A DNA stretch of 64,000 nt from Selaginella tamariscina (Eukaryota; Streptophyta; Lycopodiopsida; Selaginellales; Selaginellaceae). Made by a program: the position numbers and the translations under genes. The DNA is taken from NCBI GenBank assembly GCA_003024785.1, contig PUQB01000104.1, positions 420,506 to 484,505 of the forward strand, written 5' to 3'. The notes below the pieces were generated by a model. That model worked only from the letters and a program-made list of their open reading frames with translations. It was not told the DNA's origin and did no database searches. This document shows, one piece after another, positions 1 to 11,869 of the stretch; the first letter of the stretch is position 1; the number at the start of each line of letters is the position of its first letter.

Positions 1-164
1 ATATATAGTCATATTAATTAAGTTTATATAAAGTAAATCAATTCCGCCAGATGATATTTTTTATATAATTATTCAATTATATAAAACAAAAAACTTTGTT
101 TATATTAATAACTTATTTACTAAGTAAATTAGATTATACTTAATATAATCAATGTGTTTTGCAG

Positions 165-1550
165 GTGATTCATTATGATTTACCACGAGATTCAGAGACA
201 TTTGTGCATCGATCTGGAAGAACAGGCCGAGCAGGAAAAGATGGAGTGCTTTAGTATTATATGACTCTGCTCAAAGACGTTGAGCGAGACGTAGGCTGCA
301 GTTTCCACTTCAGAAATGTACCCCAATTTGAGGAGGTAACATATACGTGTGTGTATTCGTGAACATGCCATCACTTCTTTACTAGCCTTTTCTTTAATCT
401 GTTCTAGTTTTTATAATTACTGTTCAATGATTTGGTAAATCCAAATACTATGCAAAATACTCGCATGTGTGTGTGGGTATGTGTGTATATATATATGTGT
501 ACACACGAGTGCGTGTGTGTGTGAGTGAGAGAGAGAGAGAATATTTATACCACACCGCACACACACACAACCAATAGTATAAGAACTGTACACATCTTCT
601 TAAGATATATCAACAGTACAAAAATGTATACTCACACACATGCTCTAACGTGAGTGTCTGTAAACAGGTGTTGAAATCTTCTTCAGCGCAAGCAGTGGAG
701 CTAATAAAGAGTGTACATCCAGAGCTTCAAGATGTATTTCTAGACACAGCTCAGAAGCTATTGGATGAACACGGTGCAACTGCCTTCGCTGCTGCCATTG
801 CGCACATCAGCCAACCCCTCCTGCTAGATCTCTCATCTCTCTTGAATTGGTAACACACACAACACACATATACAGATATACATATATGTCTGAGTGTGTA
901 CATGTGTGTCGTGTTCTAGAACGCTTTTGATTTATACGAACATATGTACATGTATGTACGCACACATGTATAGGAACACTATACGGTCCAGAATTGATAT
1001 AAGAAGTGGACTCACTTATCTTGACAACGTTTCTGTACTGTTGCGTACATGTGCATGTGTATCTGACATACACAGACAGACAGGAACCTTAGATAATAAT
1101 ATCTTGCTTTCGCTTAGGGACCTCTCTGTCTCTAGTAGTATAAAGATGCAAGCAAAATTCAAAGAAATACACACGTACGTGCGTGTGTATGTTTTATTTT
1201 GTGTTGTTTTATGCGTTATGCATGATATACATGTTAAATATATGTCTGTAAAAATTCTTTTTAGTTATATAATGAGTTTCATTTTGCAGGGGTACATCAC
1301 ATTGAAGTTTACCCGCACAGGTGGCAGGTTACCAATGGCTGTACGGCATGTAGTAGGAGCAATAGCGGAGATATATGAATAAGCCGCCGATAACTTGGGA
1401 AAAGCTCAACTTATTGACGAAACCAACGTAAGAATATATATATCTAACTATTGATGAAAGCGATATAAGGATGCTAATTTTTGTATAATATACAAAACAC
1501 GCAGCATAAACATGCATATATAATGTGTATATATTGAAAACTATATCATA

Positions 1551-1582
<32 letters not shown>

Positions 1583-1741
1583 GTGTTTACATATTATTCT
1601 TTTCTTTTCTTTACTGCAGGTTGAAGGTGCCGTGTTTGATTTGCCGAGGACATAGCCAGGGATCTTCTAAGCAAGACTTTTCCATCTGGCACTACTATTG
1701 AAGCAATCAAAGAAGATGGTTATATAAAAGGTCTAGGGTGA
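165..1741 (+). CDS. Nucleolar DEAD-box RNA helicase, C-terminal part (RH7/DDX21-like, GUCT domain); 5' end outside the window
   Basis: Four exons are visible at 165-335, 668-849, 1290-1427 and 1620-1741, each bounded by AG and GT signals. The first encodes the end of the helicase C domain, with motif [12 protein letters not shown] followed by an ERDVGC stretch. The second encodes an alpha-helical segment ([16 protein letters not shown]). The third and fourth encode a GUCT-type RNA-binding fold (GYITLKFTR, then VEGAVFDLP), the mark of the Gu/RH-II/DDX21 and plant RH7 group, which acts in rRNA processing and RNA unwinding in the nucleolus and chloroplast. The reading frame is broken near 273, 820, 1380 (in-frame TAA) and 1637; at least two breaks are repaired by one base in a C or G run. 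The tail after GUCT, normally Gly/Arg rich, is not seen: the last exon runs into TGA at 1739. It may be a pseudogene tail or a real gene with assembly indels. Confidence 0.75.
474..560. repeat. TG / GA microsatellite cluster in an intron
   Basis: Alternating GTGTGT and GAGAGA runs lie in the intron between the first two helicase exons. Similar tracts recur in most introns of the window. Confidence 0.85.
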
Positions 1742-2482
1742 TAAAAATAACAATTAACTTTTGTAAATCTCTAGAGTAATTAAATCTTGACTTAGGTTTC
1801 AAGTTTTTTTAACCAATGTAGTGTGGGATTAAATCCTCCATAAAAAAGGTGTTGTAAAGTTGTATGTATGTAAATGTTTTTCAAACTTGCAAATAATAGA
1901 CATCCAATAGTCAACCACAAGCTACTAATTAAGCAGCTTAACATTTTTTATATTTATTAATAAAATATTAAATAATATTTAATAATTATTAATCATGCTT
2001 TAAAAGGGTTAATTCATGAAGAATATACTTAAAATAATGGTAATTAATATAAATTGAAAGCCATTGGTTTAATTGGAAAATGATTTCCTAATCTAAATCT
2101 AATCTAAATTATTACTTAAATAGTTATAATTATAATTTTTAACAAAATACACATAATTATATCATTATTATTTAAAATTCTAATTAAACTTCAACTAAAT
2201 ATGCTTTGGAATCAAATTATTAAACTTTTAATTTAAACATATAACTTTATTTCAAAATTAATTTTAACTACCTTCTTTATTTTTTAATTATACTCACAAA
2301 TTCAGTATGGAGAATCTTTTTTCATGTCCAAATTATACTTTGAATGTCTTGGGTTTCATGTCATTTTCTTTATCCATCACTTAAAATATTAAACTTATTG
2401 GTTTGTATCATTGAACTCGCACTTGTTAATCCTTTGGAACTATAATGGATTAATTAAACCATGAACTTCAAATCTTTCCTAC
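1742..2482. other. AT-rich intergenic spacer
   Basis: About 740 bases of AT-rich DNA rich in ATTAATT-type words. I see no open frame, RNA gene or repeat structure. It ends where homology to chromovirus family A starts abruptly. Confidence 0.7.
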
Positions 2483-3860
2483 GACTATCCTATTGATCTT
2501 GCAGAAGGAAAGACTCTACCGTTGGACCGATTTATGCACTGTTACCCATAGAGTTGGAGGTTCTTCATCAGTACATCGAGGACAACTCGGCATCCGGCTT
2601 CATTCGTCACTCAAAGTCCCCTGCAGGAGCACCTATCTTCTTTGTCAAGAAGAAGGATGGGAGTTTACGTTTGGTTGTGGACTACAGGGGTTTGAATCAA
2701 GTCACCATTCGGAATCGGTACCGTTGCCATTGATCCCGGAACTTCTCGATCGGCTGCGAGGAGCAAAGGTGTTCACGAAGATCGACTTACGAGGGGCCTA
2801 CAACCTTGTACGGATTCGTCCAGGCGATGAGTGGAAGACTGCCTTTCGTACAAGGTATGGACACTTCGAGTACACGGTGATGCCTTTCGGCCTTACCAAT
2901 GCCCCAGCCGTGTTCCAACACATGGTGAACGACATCTTTCGTGACTTCTTGGACCAGTTTGTGGTGATCTACCTCGACGACATTTTGATTTTCTCCAAGG
3001 ACCAGGCGGCACATGACAAGCATGTACGATTAGTTCTACAGCGGCTTCGCGAGCATGGCCTGTATGCGAAGTTGGAGAAGTGTTTTTTCGATAGGGATTC
3101 TGTGGAGTTCTTGGGCTACATCGTCTCTCCTGCTGGCGTTTCCATGGACATGCACAAGGTGAAGACCATCGTGGAGTGGGAGAGGCCCAAGTCTGTACGA
3201 GATGTACAATGTTTCCTTGGCTTTGCAAACTTCTACAGGCGGTTCATACAGGACTTCTCCAAGCGTGTACTTCCACTCACGGAACTCACCAAGCGCACAG
3301 GTTTTCTCTTGGTCGACAAGGCGGAACATGCATTCACAACACTCAAGGACGCTTCACGACTCTCCGATTTTAGCACATCCTGACCCTTCTCGTCCTTTCT
3401 TCGTTGAAGCAGATGCCTCGGATTTTGCAGTAGGATCCGTCCTATCACAAGTTGGAGAAGGACAAGTTGCTTCATCCTGTAGCTTTTCACTCTCGTAAGT
3501 TCCTTTCGGCGGAGATCAATTACGAGATTCATGACAAGGAACTCAAGGCCATTATAGATTCGTTCGAGGAGTGGCGGCATTTCCTGGAAGGTGCTATGCA
3601 TCCTGTACAAGTTCTTACGGATCACAAGAACCTGGAGTATTTTCAAACGGCTCGAGTTCTCAGTTGGCGACAGGCTAGGTGGGCGGAGTTCCTATCACGT
3701 TTTGATTTTGTCATCGTTTACAGGCCTAGTTTTCGAAATGGCAAGGTGGACGCATTGTCTAGGCGCTCCTACCTTGCACCGATCCCAGGCGATCCTGGAT
3801 ATGACTGTCAAAGACAAGTGTTGTTGGGTCCTGATCGATTCCGGCTTGCGACATAGGTTC
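2483..3860 (+). pseudogene. pol: Reverse transcriptase and RNase H of chromovirus A copy 1
   Basis: The longest open stretch, 2493-3383, covers nearly all of the [37 protein letters not shown], the fingers/palm [10 protein letters not shown] and the catalytic box YLDD with its two aspartates. RNase H follows in another frame: [13 protein letters not shown] with the first catalytic Asp, then [18 protein letters not shown] and [11 protein letters not shown]. The wording [17 protein letters not shown] is closer to fungal/vertebrate (Tf1/sushi, Maggy-like) chromoviruses than to the usual plant form SGYHQ(I/L)R. Frame breaks near 3300-3460 separate the domains. Confidence 0.93.
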
Positions 3861-4059
3861 ATTAGGCTCCAGCAAATTCAACACTCCTACAGGACATCCG
3901 TTCGTAGTTGGCTACAAATGACTTGGCAAAGAATGTGTTTCACACATTCATCCTGACATTGCAAGTTCCTCTTCCTCCAGTTCCCATTCAGACTACAAGT
4001 TGTTCGCCATACAGGATGGACTCCTGTACCAAAAGGTCTCCAGTACATTCCTGTTGGTT

Positions 4060-4640
4060 TTCAGGACTCGTGTGGTACAGGATTGTCATGATACCCCGGC
4101 TACAGGACATTTTGGTGTGGCCAAGACAGTGGAGTTGGTGACTCAACTATTGGTGGCCTAGGTTGCGAGGTTTTGTAGAAAGGTTTGTACAGAGCTGTGA
4201 CACTTGTAGGTCGAAGATGCCTCGTCATGCACCCTCTGGTCTTCTTCGTCCTCTTCCTGTTCCTTCTGCTCCTTGGAGATCCATTTCTATGGATTTCCTC
4301 ACAGATCTTCCTCCTTCTTGAATTCGATACAGTTCTTGTGGTGGTTGACCGTTTCACCAAGCATGCTCATTTCCTACCCTGCAACAAGACATCTATAGGT
4401 CAGACAATTGCTGAGTTGGTGATCCGTGAAGTGTTCCGACATCATGGTCTTCCTGAGAGTATTGTTTTCGATCGAGGTCCACAATTCATGTCCAAGTTTT
4501 GGCGAGAGCTTCTTCGGAGTCTACAGGTTAAGGCAAATCTTTCTTCAGGATATCATCCGCAGACTGATGGGCAGTTAGAACGCACAATTCAGACCTTGGA
4601 ACAGTATCTTCGTTGCCGCTCCTGCAGTACAGGATTGTCT
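4060..4640 (+). pseudogene. Integrase core of chromovirus A copy 1
   Basis: Fragments of the zinc-binding N-terminus (ATGHFGVAKT-like) near 4095 precede the DDE core: VVDRFTKHAHFLPC with a catalytic-region Asp at about 4345, and FDRGPQFMSKFW through YHPQTDGQ at 4470-4580, containing the second Asp and leading to the Glu motif. The domain is cut by the internal deletion at about 4612. Confidence 0.85.
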
Positions 4641-4984
4641 CCAGCATCTTCATCAGGTACAAGATGATTCCGGGTTTATCTTCAACAGGCACAGGAATGA
4701 TACAAGCATCATGCTGATGGTCACCGTCAGCCGGCACCTACATACAAGATTTGGTGATTTCGTGTGGCTTCTTCGTCGACACATTCGCACCAACAGGCCT
4801 TCTTCTAAGTTGGATTTTCAACGATTGGGCTCTTACAAATTATGGCGGAGGTTAATCTTGTAGCTTTTCCGACTCAAGTTACCATCTACGGTGAAACTTC
4901 ATCCTGTGTTTCACACCTCCTTGTTGGAGTCGTATCAGCCTTCTTCTCTTCCTGGTCGTGTTTCTTCTCCTCCCCCTCATGTGG

Positions 4985-5203
4985 TCATTGCCGGTGAACC
5001 TGAGTACGAAGTTGCAGCCATCCTTGATTCTCGTCTTCATCGCTGCCAACTTCAATACTTGGTGGATTGGAAAAAGTTATTTGCCTACCGATCGCACTTG
5101 GGAACCTGCATCCAACTTACTCCATACTTCTTCCAAAGTTGTTGTTTTCCATCGGCATTATCCTGCTAAACCGGGTCCTAAGACTCATGGAACTCGTCCT
5201 TAG
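4985..5203 (+). pseudogene. Chromodomain at the C-terminus of pol, chromovirus A copy 1
   Basis: [21 protein letters not shown], then [10 protein letters not shown] match the three-strand plus helix outline of a chromodomain (xEYxVExIL..., YLVKWKGY, xTWEP..NL). Chromodomains guide integration of chromoviruses to particular chromatin. One break falls after VDWK at about 5075. TAG at 5201 ends the frame and overlaps the polypurine tract. Confidence 0.85.
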
Positions 5204-5214
5204 GGAGGAGGTGC

Positions 5215-5742
5215 TGTCACAACCCGATACAGGATACAGGATTCCAGAACATGATACAAGATACAGGATACGGGTTACAGGATATACCTACAAGATATGC
5301 TTGCAGGATATTCCTATAGGATATACCTACAGGATATTCCTACAGGAATGCCTATAAGATATGCTACAGGATATGCTAGAGGATAAGGGTCACTATTCTT
5401 AGCTCATGACTAGATTAGACTCATGACTAGATTAGACTCATGACCAGATTAGCTTGGAGTTGTGAGCATAAAAGCTCCGACCTAATTGTTGTACAATCAG
5501 TTACTATCAACACCAGTCTTACTACGATCAATCTTGTTTTGTCTTGTTCTTATCCTGCTCCTTGCTTCTTGTTCTCTCCTTGTCTTGCCCCGGATCCTAT
5601 CCTGATCCTGTCTTGCTCCTGGATTCCGTCCTGTTCTTGTCTTGTTCCAAGTTCCTGTCCTGCTCTCGGTCCTGCTCCTGAGTGAAGCTTACTTGCTTTT
5701 AGAATCCTGCTCTCTTTCTGGTTCCTAAATCATGGCTTGACA
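5215..5742 (+). repeat. 3' LTR of chromovirus A copy 1
   Basis: Starts TGTCACAACC directly after the polypurine tract and ends GGCTTGACA, giving 5-bp inverted ends TGTCA/TGACA. It contains a degenerate 11-12-bp tandem array of ACAGGATAT/ATAGGATAT words (5225-5390), a TATA box (CATAAAAG near 5469) and, about 30 bases on, CAGTTACTATCAA, the proposed transcript 5' end. Length is about 528 bases, close to the 3' LTR of copy 2. Confidence 0.92.
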
Positions 5743-5880
5743 GCTAACTTTAACGATTCTTATTCATATTTTATATTTTATCTATATCCTTATCCTTATC
5801 CATATCCGTATCCTTATCCTTATTTGTATCTATATTTGTGTGATGTAGTCAGATCATAGTAGTCAGAGCATTACAACATA
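5743..5880. repeat. TATCC(T/A/G) minisatellite next to the LTR
   Basis: Between 5781 and 5835 the sequence is a run of TATCCT / TATCCA / TATCCG hexamers. It lies in the host flank of the 3' LTR. Nothing coding is visible. Confidence 0.75.
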
Positions 5881-6745
5881 CACATGTATTTATGGTGGAG
5901 GGATGGCTTGATGAGCGTCCAGTGCAAATCCTCGTGGATAGTGAGTAATAATAACTTTGTGTCAACAAAGTTATTGTAGGTGTGCAGTTTGTCCACGAAA
6001 ACTATGTTTTAATTTGGGATTGAGGGCTCAATTATTGTCACACAAAGTTGAAGTGCTTGTATGGAAGAGTTACAATTGTAGGTTGACAAAATCCAATTGG
6101 TGGAGTTGACTATGCCTATTGAGGGCTTAGCTATTGTCACACAAAGCTTGAATGCTTATGTGGAGGAATTATGTCTGGAGATTGACAAAACCTAGCTGGT
6201 AGAGTTGCACAAAGACTATGCCTCAATACGAGATTGAGGGCTTAGCTACCATCACATAGAGCTGGAAGGTTTTGTGGGAGAGTATTATTTTAGAGGTTTG
6301 CAAACCCTATGGGTGAAGAATTTCCTTCTTGCAAAGCTAGCACGTGTGGATCTCATCCTTGGGATGAGCTAACTAGAGTGTGTGGATCCTAAAAATCTAG
6401 TGGAGCATCAAGTGAGTGAAGGTTGAATAAAGTGGAGTGAAAGACATTTAGTTTGGAACAAAATTTAAGTCTCCAAACAAGTATCTTTTTGTTATCTTTA
6501 AAGAAATGTCTCTATAACAAATGCCACAACCACATTCAGTTAATTGATGACTGAGGTGTTGGAAGTGATTTGCACAACTTTGTGAAAATCTTCCTCGACG
6601 ATATTCTTATTTAATAAGAACATGAGGGAGCATGTGGAGCATTTGTAAATAGTTCTTTAATTATTGCAAAAGAACAAACTTTATGCAAAGACCTTGGACC
6701 TATGCGAGATAGATCCCACCACGTTTTAGTAACCTCTCAAATAAG
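5880..6745 (+). pseudogene. Decayed Ty3/gypsy protease and RT remnants (older element)
   Basis: At 5900-5990 the text reads like a retroviral aspartyl protease, VQILVDS followed by a Ser/Asn-rich stretch, with premature stops. At 6580-6700 VKIFLDDILI, an FLDD catalytic box, followed in a shifted frame by REHVEHL and LLQKNKLYAK, is a typical gypsy RT palm/thumb piece. Between them lie three imperfect repeats around GGGATTGAGGGCTTAGCT. Many stops show that it is old. It leads into the repeat at 6745 and probably belongs to the same older element. Confidence 0.7.
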
Positions 6746-7390
6746 AGGCCATCTTCTTGTCTTCAAAGGATTCTTATAATGATTAATCTCACAAAACCAT
6801 TTATATCTTCCCCATTCAACCAATCGAACTTGTTTATGTCAATTATTCAACTCATCCATTTCCATTAACTATGTGTTTGCAATGACATATTCTTGAGTTC
6901 ATAATTGTCAAAACTAATGAGAAAACATATCCAATTGATTAAATGAACATGTCCCAAATAAAAATTTCAGAACATCAAATAACTAAAGGGGAATATATAT
7001 AAAGGTTTGTATATATATTCGTCACATATAAAAAATGAAAAACAACAACCACAATGTAATACTATTCTATAGCAAAAATAACCATCTAACTTTATTACCT
7101 TAGTTGTCACTTAAAATCCAGTTGCTCAACCATCTCTTTTAATTCCCATTCATGTTGAATATGTCTTTCAAAGTCTTCATTAACCCACCACTCTCTCCAC
7201 AACTACCTTATTTGATGGTCCTGCTCCTTGACCTCCTCGCACAATTGGAGATCTTCTCTTTTACTAGTTGATCTTCTTGAGTTTCTTCTGAATCTTTTAC
7301 CTTTGGTCTTGAATGACATCCTTGAAACATGTTGTTGCTCCTCCTTTTCATTTAATTTTTGTTTGGAAACTTTCAATGACTCATTGAGGA
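6745..7390 (+). repeat. Repeat R1, copy A, left part (interrupted by gypsy element B)
   Basis: Aligns by eye along its length with 16655-17235: shared words include TTAATCTCACAAAA, CATTTATATCTT, ACATATCCAATTGATTAAAT and CTTTGGTC-TGAATGACATCCTT. The right part of the same copy resumes at 13507 after element B. R1 seems to be the non-coding and LTR portion of an older gypsy family related to element B. Confidence 0.85.
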
Positions 7391-8299
7391 TGTCATAGTT
7401 TTATTATGACTCAACCCTTTACTTTGGACGTTGATTGTTGTTACTTATCGAGTTATGTGACGAACCCTAGTTGTAGTGAGAAACAGCCCCGCTTAGTGCA
7501 ATTAGGTGTTTAGAGGTAGTCCGGCCGGCTGTCACTAGTACATCGAGAAACTCTAGGCAAATATAGTACTTACCTTCTAGAAAACTCTCCCCCAGTTTGA
7601 CGTTCTAAAGTAGGTTTTCTGTTAAAAAGTATAGCTTGTCAAAAAGAGTTAGGGGACACCCTAGGGTTGACCTAACCCCACGCCCTAACCCCCCCCTAGG
7701 GGTTAGGTTTAGGGTTAGGTTAAGAAACAAGGGGGGGAGGGGGGGGTCCGCACATAAATAAGGTAGAGTATATGTAGTGAGGCTTCCTGGGTTTCAAAAG
7801 AGAGCTCGTTAACCTCCTATCGGTGCAGGCTAAGCTTGTGTCATCAAGGCACAACCCTCTGTTGTGCCGCCCTAACTTCCACATGACAGGGGTACGTCCC
7901 ACCTTTGGGTTAAACTATCCTTATCGTTGGCAGGATCACACCTTTATGACGGGAGTACGTTACTTCCAAGGAGTTAGTCAGATTCCTTGGCCCGAAAACC
8001 TACTCGCACGCTCAAAGGCATTGCCCGAGTTCACGTTCCGTAGATCTAGTGGTTGAGGCCTTGCTCTGACCGCCTCAACCACACCAAGCTAGGAATGATA
8101 CCTGTAGCTTGGCTAGTCCGTGTGTCCTGATTCACAAGGTGAGCCTCGTTTGTGGACTTGGTTAGCTAGGGGCTTAAGTTTCGAAGGGTTGGGTTCGCAA
8201 TATGGGTTACTTTACCAGATTCCGTGGGGTTTCTGAGAGGGGATTTCAGGGTTGGCACCTGGCAAGCCGCCTTTGTGGCACCAGGTAAAAACTCTGACA
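7391..8299 (+). repeat. 5' LTR of gypsy element B
   Basis: About 909 bases, TGTCATAG to CTCTGACA. It shares almost every block with 12615-13506, including GTAGTCCGGCCGGCT and TTATCGTTGGCAGGATCACA. It holds telomere-like words (GGTTTAGGGTTAGG, near 7700) facing a C-rich partner (CCCTAACCCCCC), and G-runs at 7730-7747. A near-end inverted repeat CACCTGG/CCAGGT sits at 8250-8286. Confidence 0.93.
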
Positions 8300-8899
8300 A
8301 TTGGTAACGAAGCAAGTTCTCTACAGTCAATAGGATTGCCTTAAGTCATAGGGTGTTTCAGTGTTTAGATAACTCTAAATTCTTGATATACTCTATCGCT
8401 TTCGATTGACATGTCTGTATTCTAGGTATGTCCGAAAGTCTTATGCTAGTTCAAGCTGATGTGTGTGGGTGTACAACCTGTGCAGGGTGTTTTCCAACTT
8501 TACATTGAGAATATTCCAAGCATATTCTCTGAGTGTTGAAACTAGGGTTCAATACAATGAGCAAACGAAAGTAACCAGAGCTTGAGGTAGAGAGGCTGTG
8601 CGCAGAGGCTCAAATGAGGAGATGGATGAGGTTGATCCATGTCGACCCCCTAGAGTTAGACAATGACCTGGCTAGCGAAAAATAATGATGGATGCCCTAA
8701 ACGAACTTCGAGGGGATTTTGGGTTGAATGACCGAATCGATAATGTTGACGTTTGGATTCTGACGAATACTACACTGCTAGTGTTCCGTAACTAGACACA
8801 TGGAAAAAGAAGAAGAAGCATGACTCAGAGTCAGGTTCCTCTGAATCAGATTCTTCGACGGAAGTAAATGGTAAAGGTCCTAGTAAATTCAAACCGGTA

Positions 8900-9700
8900 A
8901 AGCCTTCGAATTTCATGGGTTCAAAGGATTACAAGGTTTTGGATGACTGGTTGTATGATATGGAAAGCTATTTTGAGGCTGCTTCCGTGAGAAAGACAGA
9001 AAAGGTTACATGTGCCAAGCAATTTCTTAAAGAAGAAGCTAAGACTTGGTGGCGAATTGTTGAAAGTGAATGTGGATACCAAAATAGCTGGAAGCACATG
9101 AAAAAGGAGATCAAAAAGCAGTATATGCCGGATGATCTCGGTTTGCGATTGCGTGCTGACTTGGCACTTTGTCAATAGGGAGTTTGGGAAAGTCCAATGG
9201 ACCACGTTTATCGATTCGAAAGTGTACAGCGATTGGTGCCAAATATGAGCGATGATGAAGCTCGAAGTTGCTTCATAGCTAGCTTGAATGGGAGGACGCA
9301 AAGGGAAATCTTAAGGTACAAGACAAGCTATCGGGAATGTCAAGAGGCAGCTCAAAAGGTTGCTTATGGCATGTCGTTAGAAGACTTGTACAAAGGGAGG
9401 AAGCAAAGCCTAAATCGAGGAAGTTTCCTCCAAAGTTTGGGTTTAGAAGGTTTGATAAGCGACCAGATCAATCACCATCGAATCGAAATGCAAGTCCCTT
9501 TGTTGTTAGTTCTTAAGTTTTTGAATATATCAAGACCCATCGGATCTCGAAAATCATTAGCATTACCACCACCTCAGCAGAGCTAAGGGCTCGGCTCAAA
9601 GTCTGTTCCTTCGCAATCCGCATGCGGGGTTCGTACATGTCACAATTGTAACAAGCATGGTCATTTCGCTAAAGAATGTCGGACCACCTTCACAACAATC
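8900..9700 (+). pseudogene. gag: Gag of gypsy element B with CCHC zinc knuckle
   Basis: Capsid-like text such as WLYDMESYFEAASV, EEAKTWWRIVE and LRADLALCQ runs from 8915, continues in the same frame past a TAG at 9177, and goes on as DHVYRFESVQRLVP and ARSCFIASLNGRTQREIL to 9586. The nucleocapsid knuckle C-x2-C-x4-H-x4-C (CHNCNKHGHFAKEC) is at 9638-9679 in a shifted frame. Gag coats the element RNA. The substitution stop at 9177 is not a homopolymer slip and looks like real decay. Confidence 0.85.
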
Positions 9701-9783
9701 AGGTCATTTCAAGGCGATGGTTAGAAGAGGAAGTTGTTGAACCATAAACGCTTGAAGATCTAAAGGATGAGTCAGAAGAGGTA

Positions 9784-10449
9784 ATGTTGTGCCAGACACA
9801 ACCTGCCTTATTCGTTATTCAAGACAAAACTAACCCTTTGTTATATTTGACAGGAAGGATACGAGGGGACCGAGTCCGAATGATGATCGATACTGGAGCA
9901 ACATACAACTTCATATCGACTAGTCTAGCTCGTCGATTGAATTTGGATGTAATAAAGATGTGTGAAATAAAGATCAATTTTGGCAAAGGTTCTCAAAATA
10001 CTAATAATATAGCAAGGGCAGTTCCTGTCCAAATCAAAGATTGGAAGGCTAAGCTAGACTTAGTTGTCTTGAATATGACGGGGTTTGACTTTGTTTTGGG
10101 TATGGAATGGTTCCATAAACATGTAATCGAAATGAGGGGTTCCGGAGATAATCGAATCACGCTTGCAGCAGATAAAGAGGACATTAGAAAAACCACGCTC
10201 AAAATGGAAACGCTAACTGATAAGGATTGGAATCCTATGTTCCTTACCTTAACTCAGTTGCGTAAGGCAGTTAGACATCGGGAACGTGTTTTTCTTGCAA
10301 TGGTTTTGGATACTGGTGAAGTCAAAATAGGAGATGGTCAAGAATCTGTTCCTGAACCTATTTTGGAAGTCTTGAACATGTTTAAGGATGTGTTGCCAGA
10401 AGACTTGCCGCCTGAGTTACCTCCACGTCGAGTTGTGGACCACAGATAG
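9784..10449 (+). pseudogene. Protease and start of RT of gypsy element B
   Basis: An open stretch of 221 codons carries the aspartyl protease active site MMIDTGATYNFIS (catalytic Asp at 9889-9891) followed by VLGMEWFHKH. It ends in the linker typical of plant gypsy pol, [18 protein letters not shown], just before the RT. The frame stops at 10447 and continues in a neighbouring frame. Confidence 0.88.
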
Positions 10450-10454
10450 AGATT

Positions 10455-11690
10455 TTGCCAGGTTCGTCTCCACCGGCAAGAGCCCCATATCGGTTGAATC
10501 CTCAAGAGTTAGTAGAATTGAAGAGACAGCTGACAGAATTGATTGGTCGAGGACACATTCGACCTAGTCGATCGCCGTATGGTGCACCTATCTTGTTTGT
10601 AATGAAAAAGGATGGTACGATGCGAATGTGTGTGGACTATCGAGCGCTGAACGCGATAACTATCAAAAATAAGTATCCTCTTCCACGAGTGGACGACTTA
10701 TTTGATAGGCTATCGAAAGCAAAGTATTTTTCAAGAATAGACTTGAGATGGGTACCATCAGATTCGGGTAGCAGAATGACATTGAGAAGACCGCTTTTCG
10801 AACGCGTTATGGATCATTTGAGTTTCTAGTCTTGCCATTCGGGTTGTGCAATGCTCCAGCAACTTTTTGCACAATGATGGATGATGTGTTTAGAGACTAT
10901 CTAGACGAGTTCGTAGTGGTGTATATTGATGACATTCTGTTTTCAGTTCGACAATTGAGGAACATGTGGAACACTTAGAAAAAGTGTTTCAGAGGTTGAG
11001 AGAGAACCATTGTATGCTAAAGAAAGCAAGTGCGCATTTGGTCAAACCAAGATAGATTTCTTGGGACACTTGATCTCAGGTGGGGAGGTTGCCATGGACC
11101 CAAAGAAAATTCAAGCTATTACCGAGTGGATGACTTTAAAAACGTGCATGAAGTTAGATCATTTCTTGGTCTAACAGGGTATTACCGAAGATTCATAAAG
11201 GGTTACTCGGAAATAGCGGCCCCATTGACAGATCTTACGAAAAACATTCCATGGCATTGGACTCCAGAGTGCCAACGTGCGTTCGTCAAACTCAAAGAGG
11301 CTATCTCTTCTGAGCCAGTTTTGCAGTTGCCCATCTTTGAAGATCCCTTTGAAGTAGAATGTGACGCTTCCGACTTTGCAATTGGTGGTGTATTGCAACA
11401 GAAAGGACATCCAGTGTCCTTTTTCTCGAAAAGTTAGATGCCGCACAAACTCGATGGCCTACTCAAAAAGGAGATGTATGCTATTGTTGCTTCCTTGGAG
11501 TATTGGCGTCATTATCTTCCAAGTCATGGCACTGTGGTTTGGACAGATAGTGTAACTCTAAGGTATTTTGAAACGCAGCCGAAGCTATCGCCAAAATATG
11601 CTAGATGCAACAGAAGTTGTCATGATTTCAGCTTTGAAATCGACATAAGCGGGAAATGTGGTAGCTGATGCACTCAGTAGGAAGGGTCAT
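10455..11690 (+). pseudogene. pol: RT and RNase H of gypsy element B
   Basis: RT motifs in order: [57 protein letters not shown] and the YIDD box at 10922-10933. Thumb and connection follow ([16 protein letters not shown] in parts, [20 protein letters not shown]). RNase H shows [13 protein letters not shown] and NVVADALSRKGHLR. At least five frame changes occur between 10740 and 11660. The combination IKNKYPLPR with YIDD is standard for plant chromoviruses. Confidence 0.9.
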
Positions 11691-11869
11691 CTTCGTATTA
11701 TGTCAGCACCCGTGTCAACTTTGGTGGATGAATTTGTGACGGCGTATCCTCAGGACAAGTTTGCTAAGGAGGCTTTGAGCCTGGTGGCAAAGAGGAAACA
11801 AGTTCATCAATTACGAAAGATGGTAATATTCAGCAGGAATAGAAAAGTCGAATGATGCACTCAAACAAG

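Larger units (their letters stand above)
2483..5742 (+). mobile_element. Ty3/gypsy chromovirus, family A, copy 1 (5'-truncated: RT-RNaseH-IN-chromodomain plus 3' LTR)
   Basis: This is the same family as the full-length copy at 41242-47049 and reads almost base for base like it from the start of the RT domain. Everything upstream (5' LTR, gag, protease) is missing; the break is near 2483. In order it has RT, RNase H, integrase, a chromodomain, a purine-rich tract GGGAGGAGG overlapping the stop codon at 5201-5203, and a 3' LTR at 5215-5742 (TGTCA ... TGACA). Compared with copy 2 it has lost roughly 170 bases at about 4612, after the integrase core. Frame breaks occur near 3300, 3350, 3460, 3830 and 4190, mostly at other sites than in copy 2. 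The left junction shows no LTR and no target duplication, so a deletion or partial insertion is likely. Confidence 0.93.

Noticed and set aside
894-1382. 162-codon plus-strand open frame
   Set aside because: Only its end (from 1290) is helicase exon; the rest is intron with TG/CA runs that happen to stay open.
5781-5835. TATCCT repeats as a telomeric tract
   Set aside because: The unit is TATCC(T/A/G), not TTTAGGG; it is a local minisatellite next to an LTR.
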